Source: Topomyia yanbarensis
Lineage: Eukaryota; Arthropoda; Insecta; Diptera; Culicidae
NCBI RefSeq assembly: GCF_030247195.1
Contig: NC_080672.1
Span: 371,326,166-371,390,165 of the forward strand
DNA: 64,000 bases
Direction of reading: 5' to 3'
The notes under the pieces are model-generated. The model saw nothing but the letters and a program-made list of their open reading frames with translations, ran no database searches and had not been told where the DNA came from. How positions within the stretch are numbered: position 1 is the first letter of the stretch; every line of letters starts with the position of its first letter. The position numbers were made by a program, and so were the translations under genes. This document shows positions 22,640 to 33,976 of this stretch, one piece after another.

Positions 22640-23260
22640 AAATCCGTTCACTAATTCATGAAAACAAGATCACGATGTCGTGAACTGAAGGATTTACGAA
22701 AACCGTGATCAAGTTCCTGAAATTATGACTAATAACCCAGTTCGCGTCGAATATATACATGGCGTTACATTCAAATATTTGGTAGGGTTACTGTGGTTGT
22801 TCCCGGACATGTTTAGTTTTCGTTATGATTCTTGTTCATAATTTTGGGATACACAGCCGACAATTAAACGATGTTCATGATGCATGATGCAGGAGCTTAT
22901 TCGCGATTTTTGTGAATTCTCATGAAGTTTTAGCTATCAGATTTTTCTGTCAGAGTAGCGTGATTTATGTTCATGATTGTAGGATCTTAGCCACGATTTT
23001 CATGATTTCTATTTCGTGATATTTTAGTCATGAGTAAAGTGATTCATGCTCATGATTTCAGGGTACTAGTCATGATAATGGGATTCATATTCATGATTTC
23101 GGGAACTTTGTCACGATTTTCATAATTTTTATTCACGTTATCGTGATATTTTAGTCACGAGTAGAGTGATTTATGTTCATGAATTCAGAATCTTAGTCAC
23201 GATTTTTGATATTTTTGTCACGAACAGTTTAATTTATGTTCCTGATTTTAGGATGCACGT
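22640..23260. repeat. degenerate CATGATTTT / TCACGATTTT tandem array
   Basis: Variants of GATTTATGTTCATGATTT, followed by GGATCTTAGTCACGATTTTC, ATGATTTTTATTC and GATATTTTAGTCATGAGTA, recur at irregular spacings: clear starts are near 22960, 23040, 23085, 23165 and 23225. The edges carry ACACGGAAAAAAAATCCGTT (22632) and AACTATATCACGAACACGAT (about 23545). No coding sequence. It is probably the internal array of a MITE-like element. Confidence 0.65.
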
Positions 23261-23821
23261 TATCATTATATTTTTTTCTACAGCTTACTTTCGAATTTGA
23301 CACGAGGAGGGATGTGACTGATGTTCATGACATCAGCAGTTTTATTATGATAATCGTAATTTCTCTTTGCTTTATCGCGATCTGTTCTTTTTTGGTTTTT
23401 ATAGGTTTTTGTACTCGGAGTATCGAGACAATTACCTCAATAGATCTAAATATTGGTCGCAGTGGTCCGTCTCCAACAAAAAAAAATCGCAACGATTTAA
23501 AAAGGAACTTAAATGTGTGACTAATAAGCGGGATCTTGTTCCATGAACTATATCACGAACACGATTTGTCTCTCTATAAAGTATTTTTGGTACTCAGCGC
23601 AGTTTTCTGTTTCTATCGAAACATTACACTTATCCTTATCAAATGAATAACGATGTTCTGGGTCCAAATAGTTTTCTTATATCTACTGCTCGTGCCTTTT
23701 GCTGGTCGCTAGCAGCTGAATATATATTTCATGGTACAAGAATGATTCTATGAATAATACTCTAGATTTTGTGAAATAGTTCCCGTGAGAATTTCATGAC
23801 CATGTTGCATGCGCTTTTTTA

Positions 23822-23905
23822 AAGCTGTAGCAAATATCGTAGAGTAAGCTGGATCAATTATCATCGAGAAGATAACCCCATGTCGTACCATGAAAATTGA
23901 ACTCG
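23822..23905 (-). pseudogene. LOA endonuclease-end fragment
   Basis: On the minus strand the sequence matches, base for base at many positions, the stretch 25495-25580 that encodes the end of an LOA endonuclease (AGAAGATAACCCCATGTCGT versus TGAAGACAACCCTATGGCAT on the plus strand). It is a second, shorter fragment of the same element, next to the 3' UTR at 24066-24260. It shows no continuous frame. Confidence 0.45.
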
Positions 23906-24414
23906 ATGCCAGGAGGAGTTCCGTAATATCACAAACTGGTTACACATACGACGATGCAGCCATCATGAGCATACGAGAGAAGACAGCACTAGTCGATCAC
24001 GCCACCGCTTTCAATTACAACTTCCAGTTGAACCGAGCAAAAATAATAGATAAAACGCTTCAATCGAGTCATAGTACTCAAGTGAAAGCAAGGATGTGAA
24101 GTATATAGATCGGGAAACTAGGAGTGGCAGAGTCATTAGAAGCTTAATATTTTACGGGCATAACTTTGTCTTCTGTTGATGAGGGTCGAGCTTAGGCAGC
24201 ATAACTACGAATCACTCGAGTTCGCCAGCATGTCCCTTGGTATAGACAGACTTGTCCATCTTTACCGTGGGAACCGACCTGAAATTAACCGCATATTTGT
24301 CTTGCGCGAAAAAGGCATGCGTCTGAAATTCTCGAGGCACAATAATTTCATTTTTTTTATTGCGATGCAAATTTCTTTTGGCTTACAATTTAAATTTCTT
24401 GAAAATATAGGGGA

Positions 24415-24625
24415 CTAGGCGCACGACCAGACAACATGTTTTATGTTGCGATAATCGTCATCATAAGCGCAGGGACCGCTCTCCACGACCCTACTATACC
24501 GGAGATGCTACGTATAATGACTGGACATGACTCGAGATATCATACGAATGAAGCCACGAGTTTTATCCATCCCCTTGAACCAAGGCTTGTTTGCCTTTGG
24601 AATTCCTAAACTTCCATTGTTTCAC
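24415..24625 (-). pseudogene. LOA-clade ORF2 C-terminus remnant
   Basis: The minus-strand translation reads KPWFKGMDKTRGFIRMISR, VMSSHYT and, after a stop, then DDDYRNIKHVVWSCA. LOA-type ORF2 proteins carry, after RNase H, a segment with FKGLDKT-FIR-MSRLMS-HY followed by a short cysteine-rich piece ending HVVW-C. The match covers about 60 residues with one stop. The cysteine pair expected before the DDDYR segment is partly lost. This would have been the nucleic-acid-binding tail of the reverse transcriptase protein. Confidence 0.65.
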
Positions 24626-25235
24626 GAAATTTGCCAATTTTCGAGCGTCCTCTGATACGAAATATTGAAAAGCTCGTTGACGCTACGCGATCTTTAATGA
24701 ACATCACCTTCTAATGCCAATCTGTTTGCCTTTTCTCGTTACCATTCTAATCTAAGTGTTCGTCTTCTCATTACCCGGAATGGAGTAATGCAAAAAAAAA
24801 ACAAACTAAGATAATTTGATATGATTTTTCAGATAAAGAACTAAGGAACTCCCATATTTTCCCCAAAAAATTCAAGGAGTGCTTTCAATACTCTATCGAA
24901 TCCTTGAAAATGTTACGATGTGGACATGGTCGTTGATGGGTAAATATAAAACCATCAGTTTTGTGGGGAGAATGTTTTAGTGTAGATCTATTTGGATTGC
25001 TGTTTTCGCCGAAAAAGGATTCTTGGTTCCGTGTATTCCGATCAACCGTTTAGTGAATATACGTATAACCTAGCCACCAGATGAAACATCATTTTTCTCG
25101 TTAATCCGTCGACAAACCGGTGCCAATAACCGCGTTTTCAGTATTCAGTAAGTTTTTTATTTTAGTTTCAAACATTGCATATGTTCGGAAAAATCGGGCG
25201 ATCCGACATTCAATCTGACGTTCATTGAGTGCTCT

Positions 25236-25565
25236 CTACCCATCACGAAGTGGGAGACCGCCCACTGCTGTTGGCGCCGGATCTCGTTTCATTTGACCTT
25301 TAATATCTGTGTCAATAATCAAGCCAGTTAAAACTTTGTATGCTTCCACCGGGGGAATTTCTTGTTTTGATTCGATTGTTTCGGATACAGTAGACGCGTA
25401 GCTGGTCCAATCAATAGGCACACTAATTGTGGTCGAGTGCAATGATAAATCCAATACGCTTGGCCGCGGTAGTGGAGTAGTCACGATCATATTGAAATTG
25501 TCGCGAATATCATGCAGTAAGATAGATCGGTTATCAACGTGAAGACAACCCTATGGCATACCGTG
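25236..25565 (-). pseudogene. LOA-clade ORF2 endonuclease end and linker
   Basis: The minus-strand frame is open from at least 25530 to the stop at 25236 and reads SILLHDIRDNFNMIV, RPSVLDLSLHSTTIS, then DWTSYASTVSETIES and IPPVEAYKVLTGLI. In LOA and related I-group LINEs, the apurinic-like endonuclease ends with a DNFNM..LN / RPSALDLSLCS segment (near the SDH motif), followed by a DW--YA---IES-P---Y-FL-GLI linker. The protein part shown lies just upstream of where the reverse transcriptase should begin, but the frame stops and RT is not found. Confidence 0.65.
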
Positions 25566-25929
25566 GAAGTTGAAGTCTTCTTGAACCAGCTGAGGTTCCA
25601 ATTACAGAGGAACAATGTCTGCCTTTGATTCGGACTTGACAACCGACAACTCTTAGGCGTTTACGAGGCAGCTCTGGAGAGGAAATTTTTTTTTCGGAAA
25701 TTTATAGGCACATTAGAACATGTTGATTGTCAGACTCTCGTTCTTTAGTGGACAAGGGAGCGTAGAAATAAGTCGTTGTTTCTACGTTTCTACATTGGGT
25801 AGCTGTATGGAACAAAGTTTGGAAAAATAGATCCGAAAGGCGAAAGGCTCGTCATGAGACTGATTGAAAATAAGTTCTTATACTCCTCGATTTACACTGA
25901 ACGCATTGCTTGCAAACCAAAATTTTCAC

Positions 25930-26130
25930 TGACTGAAGCAAAAGGTTTTGGAAGGAGCCAACCCCATATCTCGCAATTAAGGCCCCTGTTGGAGACAACA
26001 CCATTAATCTCTACTCCTCAGGCGGGTACGTAGACAAGATACTTCTTCGTACACGGCCGAGTGTTTAGTTAGTTTACGCAATATATCGATGATGTTGAAT
26101 GGGTTATCTTTGGTTCGGAAGTAGACCTTC
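25930..26130 (-). pseudogene. LOA-clade ORF1 fragment
   Basis: The minus-strand translation reads KKYLVYVPA, a stop, then GVEINGVVSNRGLNCE. It parallels HVYIPAHKVEIDGVV in the second ORF1 fragment at 27244-27496. In LOA-type ORF1 (Gag-like RNA-binding protein) the conserved block Y-VY-PA--VEI-GVV---L precedes the cysteine knuckles, which are not found here. The fragment is short and interrupted. Confidence 0.5.
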
Positions 26131-26140
26131 CAGGGCCCTG

Positions 26141-27243
26141 ATGTATTAGATGAATATAATTTATATCGAAAGGAGATTTATCGGCATTGATGCCATCGGA
26201 TAAACAATCAAATCGACCTCCATTGAGCCAGAGGGGCTGTCTGTAGTCGAAGATACCTTCCCATTAGTCAACACCATCATGCGGGCTTCATTACCCACAC
26301 AAAGAAAAAATTTTATCGGAGGAAACAGAAAATTAATGCTACGAAATTTGAAACAATGTGGAACATTTGTAGTATCAATAATCAATCAAATTATTTTCGC
26401 TGAGCCGTCGGTCAAACAGCCCGTTAACAAAGGGTATTTCCAAAGAGCCACCATCGGGAATTTTTCACTTTCACTTACATTTACAGTTCAGACATGGTGT
26501 ACTGAATTTTCGTCCTCACAAGTAGAAATCACTCCGAATCTTACTACCCACTCGGGAAAAAAGTGTTTCGCCGGCCCTGCCTACCCATGCTGGAAAGCTG
26601 CCACATCAACAACACGCAACATACAGTAAACAAACGGACAGACACGGACAACTTGTATGCTGTATATACCTGACTGCTAAATCTGTTGAGAAGAGAGAAT
26701 CAATACAAAGAGGGAGAGGAAAACTAGCAAACAGATGAGCGAGATCACACACACCAACTACACCGAATAACAACACGACATAACATACATACAAACGTGA
26801 GTAAACGGACATCTTGATAAAGCTGTGCAGTGGCGCTAATCGTGGTCCAAAATAAAATCGTTGATACAAAAAGTGTTTGTGCTACGAAGGGGTTTCATCA
26901 ACCGAAACCAGAAACGTAAGTGCACGATAAAATTAGGATCGATAGACTAGCCAACTTTATGTCAATGTACTGATTCACTCTAAAGTTAGGCAGAACTTGA
27001 CAGCTATGCGTTCAGCAAGAACTAACCGACAAGAGAACACCAAAATTTCGGTAAATGTTTTTTTGAATTGTCATTTCAAATAGCTTAATAGATAATAAAA
27101 TTCGCAGATTCTTTGAGAAAGGACCAATAAGGACCGAAACGTTGGAAGAAGAGTTCTTTATTAAAAAGCAGACTGAAACGCCGATTCCTAGCTTAAAGAA
27201 AAAATAAATAAAACACAAACAGTCGAAAACACAGCAAACAAGT
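26141..27243. other. gene-free stretch between two LOA ORF1 pieces
   Basis: A minus-strand frame at 26161-26385 (ending GKVSSTTDSPSGSMEVDLIV-type sequence) may be a decayed upstream part of the LOA ORF1, but this is not certain. The rest of the stretch shows no recognisable coding sequence. Confidence 0.35.
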
Positions 27244-27496
27244 TCGAATCGATAACCACACCATCGATCTCAACTTTGTGAGCGGGTATGTAAACGTGCT
27301 AGTTCTTCATGAAAGTCTTGTTGCTCATAACGTTATTTGTTTGCTTTAGACAACATATCACAATCCTGAGCTTATCTAGACGAACTTTTGAGATAACTGG
27401 CATAGCTGAAAATATCCGCGTCTTGCGGAATATTAGAATACTTCGCGGACTATCTTTGATCCGAAAGAAGATCGGATACGGTCGAACCCAGTTCAA
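27244..27496 (-). pseudogene. second LOA-clade ORF1 fragment
   Basis: The minus-strand frame (start 27496) reads ILIFRKTRIFSAMPVISKVR, LDKLRIV, CLKQTNNVM and, after a stop near 27299, HVYIPAHKVEIDGVVIDSNL. This follows the order seen in LOA-type ORF1: a basic, predicted-helical region, then Y-VY-PA-KVEI-GVV. It repeats the block at 25930-26130, so at least two LOA insertions are mixed in this area. No cysteine knuckles follow. Confidence 0.6.
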
Positions 27497-27500
27497 TATG

Positions 27501-29616
27501 TTTTATTTTAAATGTAAGCTCGGATCTTTTGCGACGAATCTTATTCGACGTCCATTTTAGGATCATTTAGGTCAATTTATAGTCTTCCTGAAATTTCAAA
27601 TCGGACAAAATTATCGTTATCTCGAAAAAAGTTCTCATGCTAAATTTGAGCGCAATTGAAAAACAATGCCATGAAGCGTCGAGATCTTGTGTATGGTTGA
27701 AAAAATGTCTTTGTGAAACAAGGAATATTTTTGAATTGACATGGGACTTGAACTTGGAAATGCAGTTTTTTTTGTATGCCAAATGTTTCGAAAAAAACAA
27801 GTTTTTTTGATTTTTATTTAAAAATCTCAGTTTAAAAAATTAAAGTACCAGAGAGGCAGCTTTTGTCAAAACAGTTTTTTATGAGATGTGACAAGATCTA
27901 TTGTTTCATACAGTTCTAAGACATTTGGCATAGAAAATAAATTAAAAGCTGCCTTTTCAAACCCCAGTATCAACTCAAATCCTGGATTCTTCAAGTTTCA
28001 TAAAGTCTATCTTAAAACAATATTCAGGCTGGCAGTAGATTTCGACGTTTCATTAAATCCTAAGCAATTTAGCATAAATAATTCGAATCCAATTTTTGAA
28101 TATTCTAAGGCTCCTTTTGTGTTTTTCCACGGGTGAAAATTTCTGCACTTTGGCCATTCTGCGCAACCCCTTAATTGCGTCCGATTGAGCTTGAACTTTT
28201 TTGTTGAGGTGCGTCCGGTTATTAAATTCGAAATTCACCTGTTTTTCAGACATGCCATTGGCACTCTCATATAGTCGTCTGAATAAATACTCCCTCCGTC
28301 GCCCTCAAACACCTAGCGCCAACTGATTATTTAAATATACATGCGGTAAAATGTTTGTGGCTGGAATTTACATAAAATGAAAGACAGTCAAACATGAATT
28401 AGGTAGGGAGTAGGTGGGCTATTTCCATGTACACAAACGATTATTTGAAGGTCGAACCGAAAAACTACAAGGGGCAGCCCTATGGGGTTGCACGAGCTGT
28501 TGGCGTAGGACAAACTACTTAATGTGAAATTTTTATTTTCTTAGTACATTTATAGTAATAATAAATCGAACATATTTCTTACGTATGGTTTAATCACAAC
28601 CAATCAACATCGAATATTACATATTGAACCAAACCTTCTTGGTTATCAGGTAATTTTATTTGTAGTAGCTGATCGAATCCGATTAAACTTATTTGAGAAG
28701 ATCTGAACAAGGAAGACAGAAAACCGTGACCGAACTAATGTGTGGAACTAAATCTTTATAGCACAAGATCAGCCTTTAAAAATTGTTGTTCGATATTGTA
28801 CATAAAAGTGTGCTGGAAACAATCACAACACAAAAGAAACCATAGTATTTGAACGGACAAATTCAGTCGCGTGTTGGACGGCACTGGGTAGCGTACCTCC
28901 ACAGCCAGTGTAACGGACTTTAAACTCAGCTACACTGGGTGTGAAAACACGCAGCGCAATGATCTGCTCCGCTTTCCGTTCAACGGGCAACTGAGCTTGT
29001 CCGGCCAAATCCGTTCTTTAAATAGTCGATGATGACGTCATTCCTAGAAGCGTAGCGCGCTAGGTACACAAATCTGTCGTGCCGGACTTGGGAAGCGCTA
29101 TCTTCTGTGTGTAAATTATCGCGCATGTTGACTAGGTTGTACATTATTTAAATTTTTAATGCCATGATATCAAAAATCTTTGGTTTTTTCTATTGGAATC
29201 TCTTCTTAGAAGTATTTCAGGGCGATATGTGCAAAAAATATGAAAATTTATGGTGAGGCTGAATTATATGCGTTTAAAATAGGACCACTTGTCGTTACAT
29301 ATCATTTTTGTTGATTTTGCAAAGTGCACCCGCATATTGAAAACAAAGACGTAGTCCTACGTCAAAAGAAAGCCAAAGTAAACACCAAAGGGGCGCAAAA
29401 CTGAGACTTCATCAAGAGCGCCAGAGGACCACGCTACGGCTCTGACGCGGGCATTACTGAAGGGAAATTGAACATAATTATAAAAGCCATGATTTTTTAT
29501 TCATTGTCCTGTTTTCGTAAAGTGGTTTTTCCAGAATTCATGACACTTTATTCCAGATTTTGCTAATATTTTTTCCGTGCATGGTGATACATGTTTTAAT
29601 GGGAATTTGCTATTTG
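27501..29616. other. gene-free stretch
   Basis: No product recognised on either strand. The perfect palindrome GACGTAGTCCTACGTC lies at 29349-29364. The patch 28840-29100 is base-balanced and unassigned. Confidence 0.45.
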
Positions 29617-29790
29617 ACCGCAGTCTTCAACACGTAACTCCGGAACCGGATAATGAATCAACTAACAATTCAATAGCAGCTTATGATAGCATCCTTTCAT
29701 TTCAAACTAAGTTTGTGTAAATCGGCCATCTCTGAAAAAATTATGTGAGTTTAAATGACACACACACATACACACATATTTTTTTCGTTT
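29617..29790. repeat. dispersed mosquito-type repeat with (CA)n end
   Basis: CCGTAACTC-like sequence (ACGTAACTCCGGAACCGGAT), CCTTTCATTTCAAACTAAGT, AATCGGCCATCTCTGAAAAA and a terminal ACACACACATACACACATA run follow the same order as 33235-33399. This is a diverged, widely dispersed type of repeat, to my knowledge common in mosquitoes. It is non-coding. Confidence 0.55.
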
Positions 29791-30020
29791 TCGACAAAGA
29801 ACTCTCCATACTATGTATACATGTCGGTACTAATAGCTTCCGAGAATGAGTTTAAAGCAAAACACAGCAACTCCGACCATTGAGTATGAACAAAAATATA
29901 AAATAACTGTAAGCGCAAAAATATAGTTTCACCGATCGAGCATAAAATTTGCAGAGTTGTTCTGGGACCTAGATGAGACCCAAAAAGTTTTCTTTTTCAT
30001 ATAACCGTATCCCACTCCGA

Positions 30021-30160
30021 GGGATCATCCATAAATGACGTAGCATTTTTGAGTGATTTTTAACACCCTCCTCCCCCATCGTAGCAATTCGTCACAAACC
30101 TCTAAATACCCCTGGTAGTTACGTAGCTTGACGGTAACCTTACCCCCCCCCCCCTTGTCC
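30021..30160. repeat. GGGATCATCCATAAATGACG repeat with C-run
   Basis: The motif GGGATCATCCATAAATGACG, then TAGCATTTTTGAGTGATTTT, ACACCCTCCTCCCCCATCGT and a run of 12 C at 30143-30154. This motif order is familiar from dispersed insect repeats. I cannot assign it to an element. Confidence 0.5.
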
Positions 30161-32639
30161 CCGCAAAAATAAAAAAATGAAAAACGATGTTAGTTAGATG
30201 AAACGGGTAAGGTTGTCGTGACATCAGGTCAACCCCTTTTCTCTTTAAAAAAGCTACGGCTTGCGGCCATGTTTGCGCTGGTAAGCTTGAGTGAGTTTTG
30301 TTTAATTAGGTCATTAAGCCAAATGCTTCGTTTGAATTTTTCCCATGCAACTGACGCTAAATACACGTAATCGAACTTTTTTTTCGCTTTTTTCAATGGA
30401 AAATAAATAAAAATTATTTTATGAAATTGAATTATCACGAACACACCTTTCATTGAACTACCTTAATCCATATTCTTTGGTCAGAAAAACTGTCAAAAAT
30501 TCTAACCCACGTGGTTAAATTCACTGTCAAGGAAGATCGATAGTGTCAAACGAGGACGAGTTTAGTTTTTTTAAATGATTAAAAAAACATTTTAATTAAA
30601 AAACATTTATGAAATTTCTAAAGATTAAACATACATGTTGTTATATTTAGAAAGATATGTTCTGTCTGTTTATGAAATAAAAGGATAATTTTGTTCTTCA
30701 TTTAATGACCCAATTTACGAAAAACACTATCCGTAGTGACTGAAAATTAACTTGAAAATTATATCGTTGGTTCCATGCGTGATATTTTATTTACAAACAT
30801 TGTTGGTGTTTTGAGTTTTAAGCTTTGATGTATCAGGAACAGTTTATTTTCTCTCTTTCCAATTTCTTTTTATATGTACGATGAAAAGTGAAAACGAGCG
30901 AATGATTTCGATATCCTTTCCTTTCTAGTAACACCATTTATATCTAGATGGTTATGCTTAAAGCACCTAGACAGATTATTGCCTTATTCTCTCAGGACAA
31001 TTGCGCAAAAAGTCCGAACATGACATTAAATAAGTTGGAAGACACAAACTACACCCATTAGGCAAATTGAAGCAACCGACCCATGTTGCTTCGTTAGGAT
31101 GGAAGAAATGTTTGATCGCACCCTCTCCCACACCCATGCGGAACTCGGAAATAGCCGCAAGCACTTTGCCACTGACCCACTCCACCCTCAACTGAATGAG
31201 CTCACATCAGTCCTACCTACAGTAGAATAGCACCCCCCCCCCCCCCGGGCGCTCCGGTACGAAATCAAAACCGGTCAGAAGTCACTCCTCCCGAAAAAAA
31301 CGCTACCTTCCACGTCTGGACGGAATGCATGCAAAGCAGGCAAAAGGATTTTCACCAGCACGTTTAAATGTTAAACTTTTCCAGTTGACAGAGAAACAGA
31401 GATGAAAATGATTGCCGGTGGCCAAATCGCTCGGCCATTTCCGCTTTTGCCTCTGCTGAACTGGTTTGGCGGGAGGGGAAACATCGTCTCCATGGAAAGG
31501 TGAACTGAATCCGGGTGGTATGGTCCAGGCGCCCTGACATCTTTGTCTCGGATGAGCCCGAGGCGTGGCGAGGGGCTGAGTAGATGGGGGTAAAAACGAG
31601 CGGTTTAATATTTTTGAATATTACAAGTCAGTATTTCTGTTGATTGTCAGCAGTTTCATGCATTGGCTAAGATAATAGTGAAAGACAATTTTGTGACAGT
31701 AGCAATTTTATCAAAATTCAAATATAAATTCTAAAATATTATCGCGCAGTAGTTGATTCATGTTTGAACAATAAAATCTATTTCAGCTCCATTATTTATG
31801 GATAACTTCTTCTTAAATTTAAGTCATTTGTACTTTTAACATTATTAAAAACGGCACAGCAGTTGCACACCAGTTTACCGCATTAAGTATGCAATAGCCG
31901 CAAGGTGGAAACTGGATAAAAGACGAACAAACAGACTGACTACACTGCCGCCACTGCCGGACGGACCAGTCGGGGTGACAATAATGATGATTTTCTACTG
32001 AACTTCTGATTTCAACTTTATTGTACAAGAGTTGCATAACCGCACAGATTTTAATTAGATTTTTTGTGTTACCACTGTTTGAATGGATACACATATAAGC
32101 GTATATATGTCTGTGAGGGTGTGTGTTTTTTTCTGTTACCACACCGGTTCACAACAAGTGTGCCGAATGAGAGGAGAACGCTGGGACGAATGTGGGTGGG
32201 ATAACCACAGAAATGAAATCAAAAATGTTCAGCGCTTTGAAGTTGGCTTACAAATAGATGCGAGGATATTGCCTTTAGTGGGCGATGAAGTCAAAATAGC
32301 AGTGTGAAAGTTTTTTGTCGGTTCAATGTTGGGCGGATTAACCAACAAACATGTCGCAAAAATATTTAAAAAGATAATACAGGAGAATTTGGGTTACAGG
32401 AATTGCCTGCTGCAGCCCGTCGGTAAAGTAGCCAGTAGTAGGGGACATTTCTGAACTAGTTCATAAAGGTAAAATTATTGTGTCTCTTCGTAAAAAACAA
32501 CTTCGGAACACTGTTCTCATATCGCAATAATTGAGCGTTCTGAAACGGTATCGTTGTTTATTTATTTGCCACCAATAATATGTAAAATGTTTTTGACGAA
32601 CAAAATAAACTGAATAAAATAAAGTTCGTAAAAATCGGT
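30161..32639. other. gene-free stretch, partly unique-looking
   Basis: Mostly AT-rich. A run of 14 C lies at 31233-31246. The block 31250-31590 is base-balanced and apparently unique, and may be low-copy host DNA. The short frames have no recognisable motif. Confidence 0.4.
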
Positions 32640-33399
32640 TAAGAACTTGTTCCCTTCGAAATAAAATTTTTAGTTCCGGTTTATATGCGAATTTATTATT
32701 AGACCGGACGATTAATTCTATATTTCCGGAAGCATAAAACCCGTACCCGCACCGAATTTTTAGTCAGCTATAGGGATAATATACCTTTCTTTTGAGACTA
32801 AGTTTCTGAAAATCATCCCATCCATCTCCGAGAAACTGATGTGAGTTTTTTCTATTTTGAAAGATGGCCACTTTTCCTGGGCACTTCCAGATCCGTTTAT
32901 GGTGATCAATGTGGCCAAATGGAACGTCAATAACTTAGAATTGCAAATGAAAGATGTTTGGCTTCTATTTTAGCAAAAAAAATCCTTTTTGCATTCATCT
33001 TCGTATCTGTTTGAATAGGTTTTAGCGTGCTATAAAACTTAAATTGTTACTAGGTTTTATGAGTGGCTATAAAACTACCATAAAACTTAAATTGTTACTA
33101 GGGTTGGTTCCATCGGTCTAGCTATCACTGAAAACTCGAAGTAACTGTTATTCTGAATTTGTAAACTTCCGCTGAAGCTTCCTGAACTGTCGATGGTGGC
33201 CAATGTGGCCAAAGAGACTTTGAATGACTTTTAGTACTCTTCCACCCGTAACTCAGGAACCGGAAGTCCGATCAATAGAAAAATCAATAGCGACAGATGG
33301 GAAGGTTGTACCTTTCATTATACACTAACCCGTTCAGCCATCTTTGAGATAAAATCGGTGAGATTGGTTGGCATATACATACATACATACACATACATA
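32640..33399. repeat. diverged repeat array ending in (ACAT)n microsatellite
   Basis: Degenerate units recur, each with some of: CCGGAAG, CCTTTC(A/T)TTT, ACTAAGTTT, CATCT(C/T)(C/T)GAGA and GATGGCCACTTTTCC or GTGGCCAA. The last unit (33235-33375) reads CCCGTAACTCAGGAACCGGA and ends in ACATACATACATACACATAC (33378-33399). The R1-clade copy A starts exactly at the end of this microsatellite. A short MITE copy (33023-33102) interrupts the array. Confidence 0.55.
33023..33102. repeat. short TAAAACTTAAATTGTTACTA MITE, copy 2
   Basis: TTTAGCGTGCTATAAAACTT, AAATTGTTACTAGG and ACCATAAAACTTAAATTGTT correspond, in inverse orientation, to the repeat at 16224-16322. The internal order is rearranged, with the AAATTGTTACTAGG end present twice. 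Confidence 0.6.
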
Positions 33400-33439
33400 C
33401 AGAAGGGCAGCAGTACGAGTCGCGAGTGCCTACCATACA

Positions 33440-33976
33440 GAAGGGCAGCAGTACGAGTCGCGAGTGCCTACCGAACAATATCGTCGGAGGCAGTATGCGT
33501 TATCGCCGGGATGATCCCCATCTGCATTACTCTGGCGGAGGACGTGGAATGCTATCAGCGGAGAAATGCACGTAACGCTAGGAGGCTGGTTCGAGCGGAC
33601 TCGTTGGCTAAATGGCAACGCGGAGAAAGGAAGGTGGTCCCACCGACTCATCCCAGATGTATCGGCCTGGGTACATAGGAAGCATGGAGAGGTGAACTTC
33701 CATTTGACGCAGTTTTTGTCCGGGCACGGATGCTTCCGGAAGTACTTGCATCGGTTTGGACATGCTTCGTCACCCCTTTGCCTGGAGTGTGCGACTGTGC
33801 AGGAGACACCGGAACACGTGGTCTTCGAATGCCCTAGATTCGAAGAAGTTCGTAGGACTATACCTGGTATGACAGTGGACAATATCGTCGAAGAGATGTG
33901 CCGTGACGAACATACCTGGGACGCTGTCAACAGAGTGGTCTCGAGCATACTCTCCGAGCTGCAGAGGAAGTGGTGA
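33440..33976 (+). pseudogene. R1-clade ORF2 C-terminus with CCHC-type knuckle
   Basis: Translation gives RAAVRVASAYRTISSEAV, CVIAGMIPICITLAEDVEC and a frame change near 33625. It then continues KGRWSHRLIPDVSAWVHRKH, GEVNFHLTQFLSGHGCFRKY, LHRFGHASSPLCLECATVQE and TPEHVVFECPRFEEV, to a stop at 33976. The order is diagnostic for the R1 clade: W--RLIP---W, HGE, LTQ-LSGHGCFR-YLHRFG, then C-x2-C-x8-H-x4-C (a zinc-knuckle-like nucleic-acid-binding motif), then CPRF-E-R. Endonuclease and reverse transcriptase core are absent because of 5' truncation. One frameshift breaks it. It is the better-preserved of the two C-termini here. Confidence 0.88.

Larger units (their letters stand above)
24066..26140 (-). 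mobile_element. internally deleted LOA-clade LINE (minus strand)
   Basis: Reading the minus strand 5' to 3', there is an ORF1 piece (about 26130-25930), the end of the endonuclease with its linker (25565-25236), the C-terminal tail (24625-24415) and the 3' UTR (24260-24066). The order is that of an LOA-type element (I-superfamily LINE). The reverse transcriptase and RNase H regions are missing: only about 600 bp separate the endonuclease from the C-terminus, where several kilobases would be expected. All frames are interrupted. The 3' UTR is shared with 15483-15840 and 5942-6151. Confidence 0.7.

Noticed and set aside
25880..26630. Plus-strand frames (such as 116 codons at 26279-26629)
   Set aside because: The region at 25930-26130 is explained on the minus strand by LOA ORF1, and the plus-strand frames resemble nothing.
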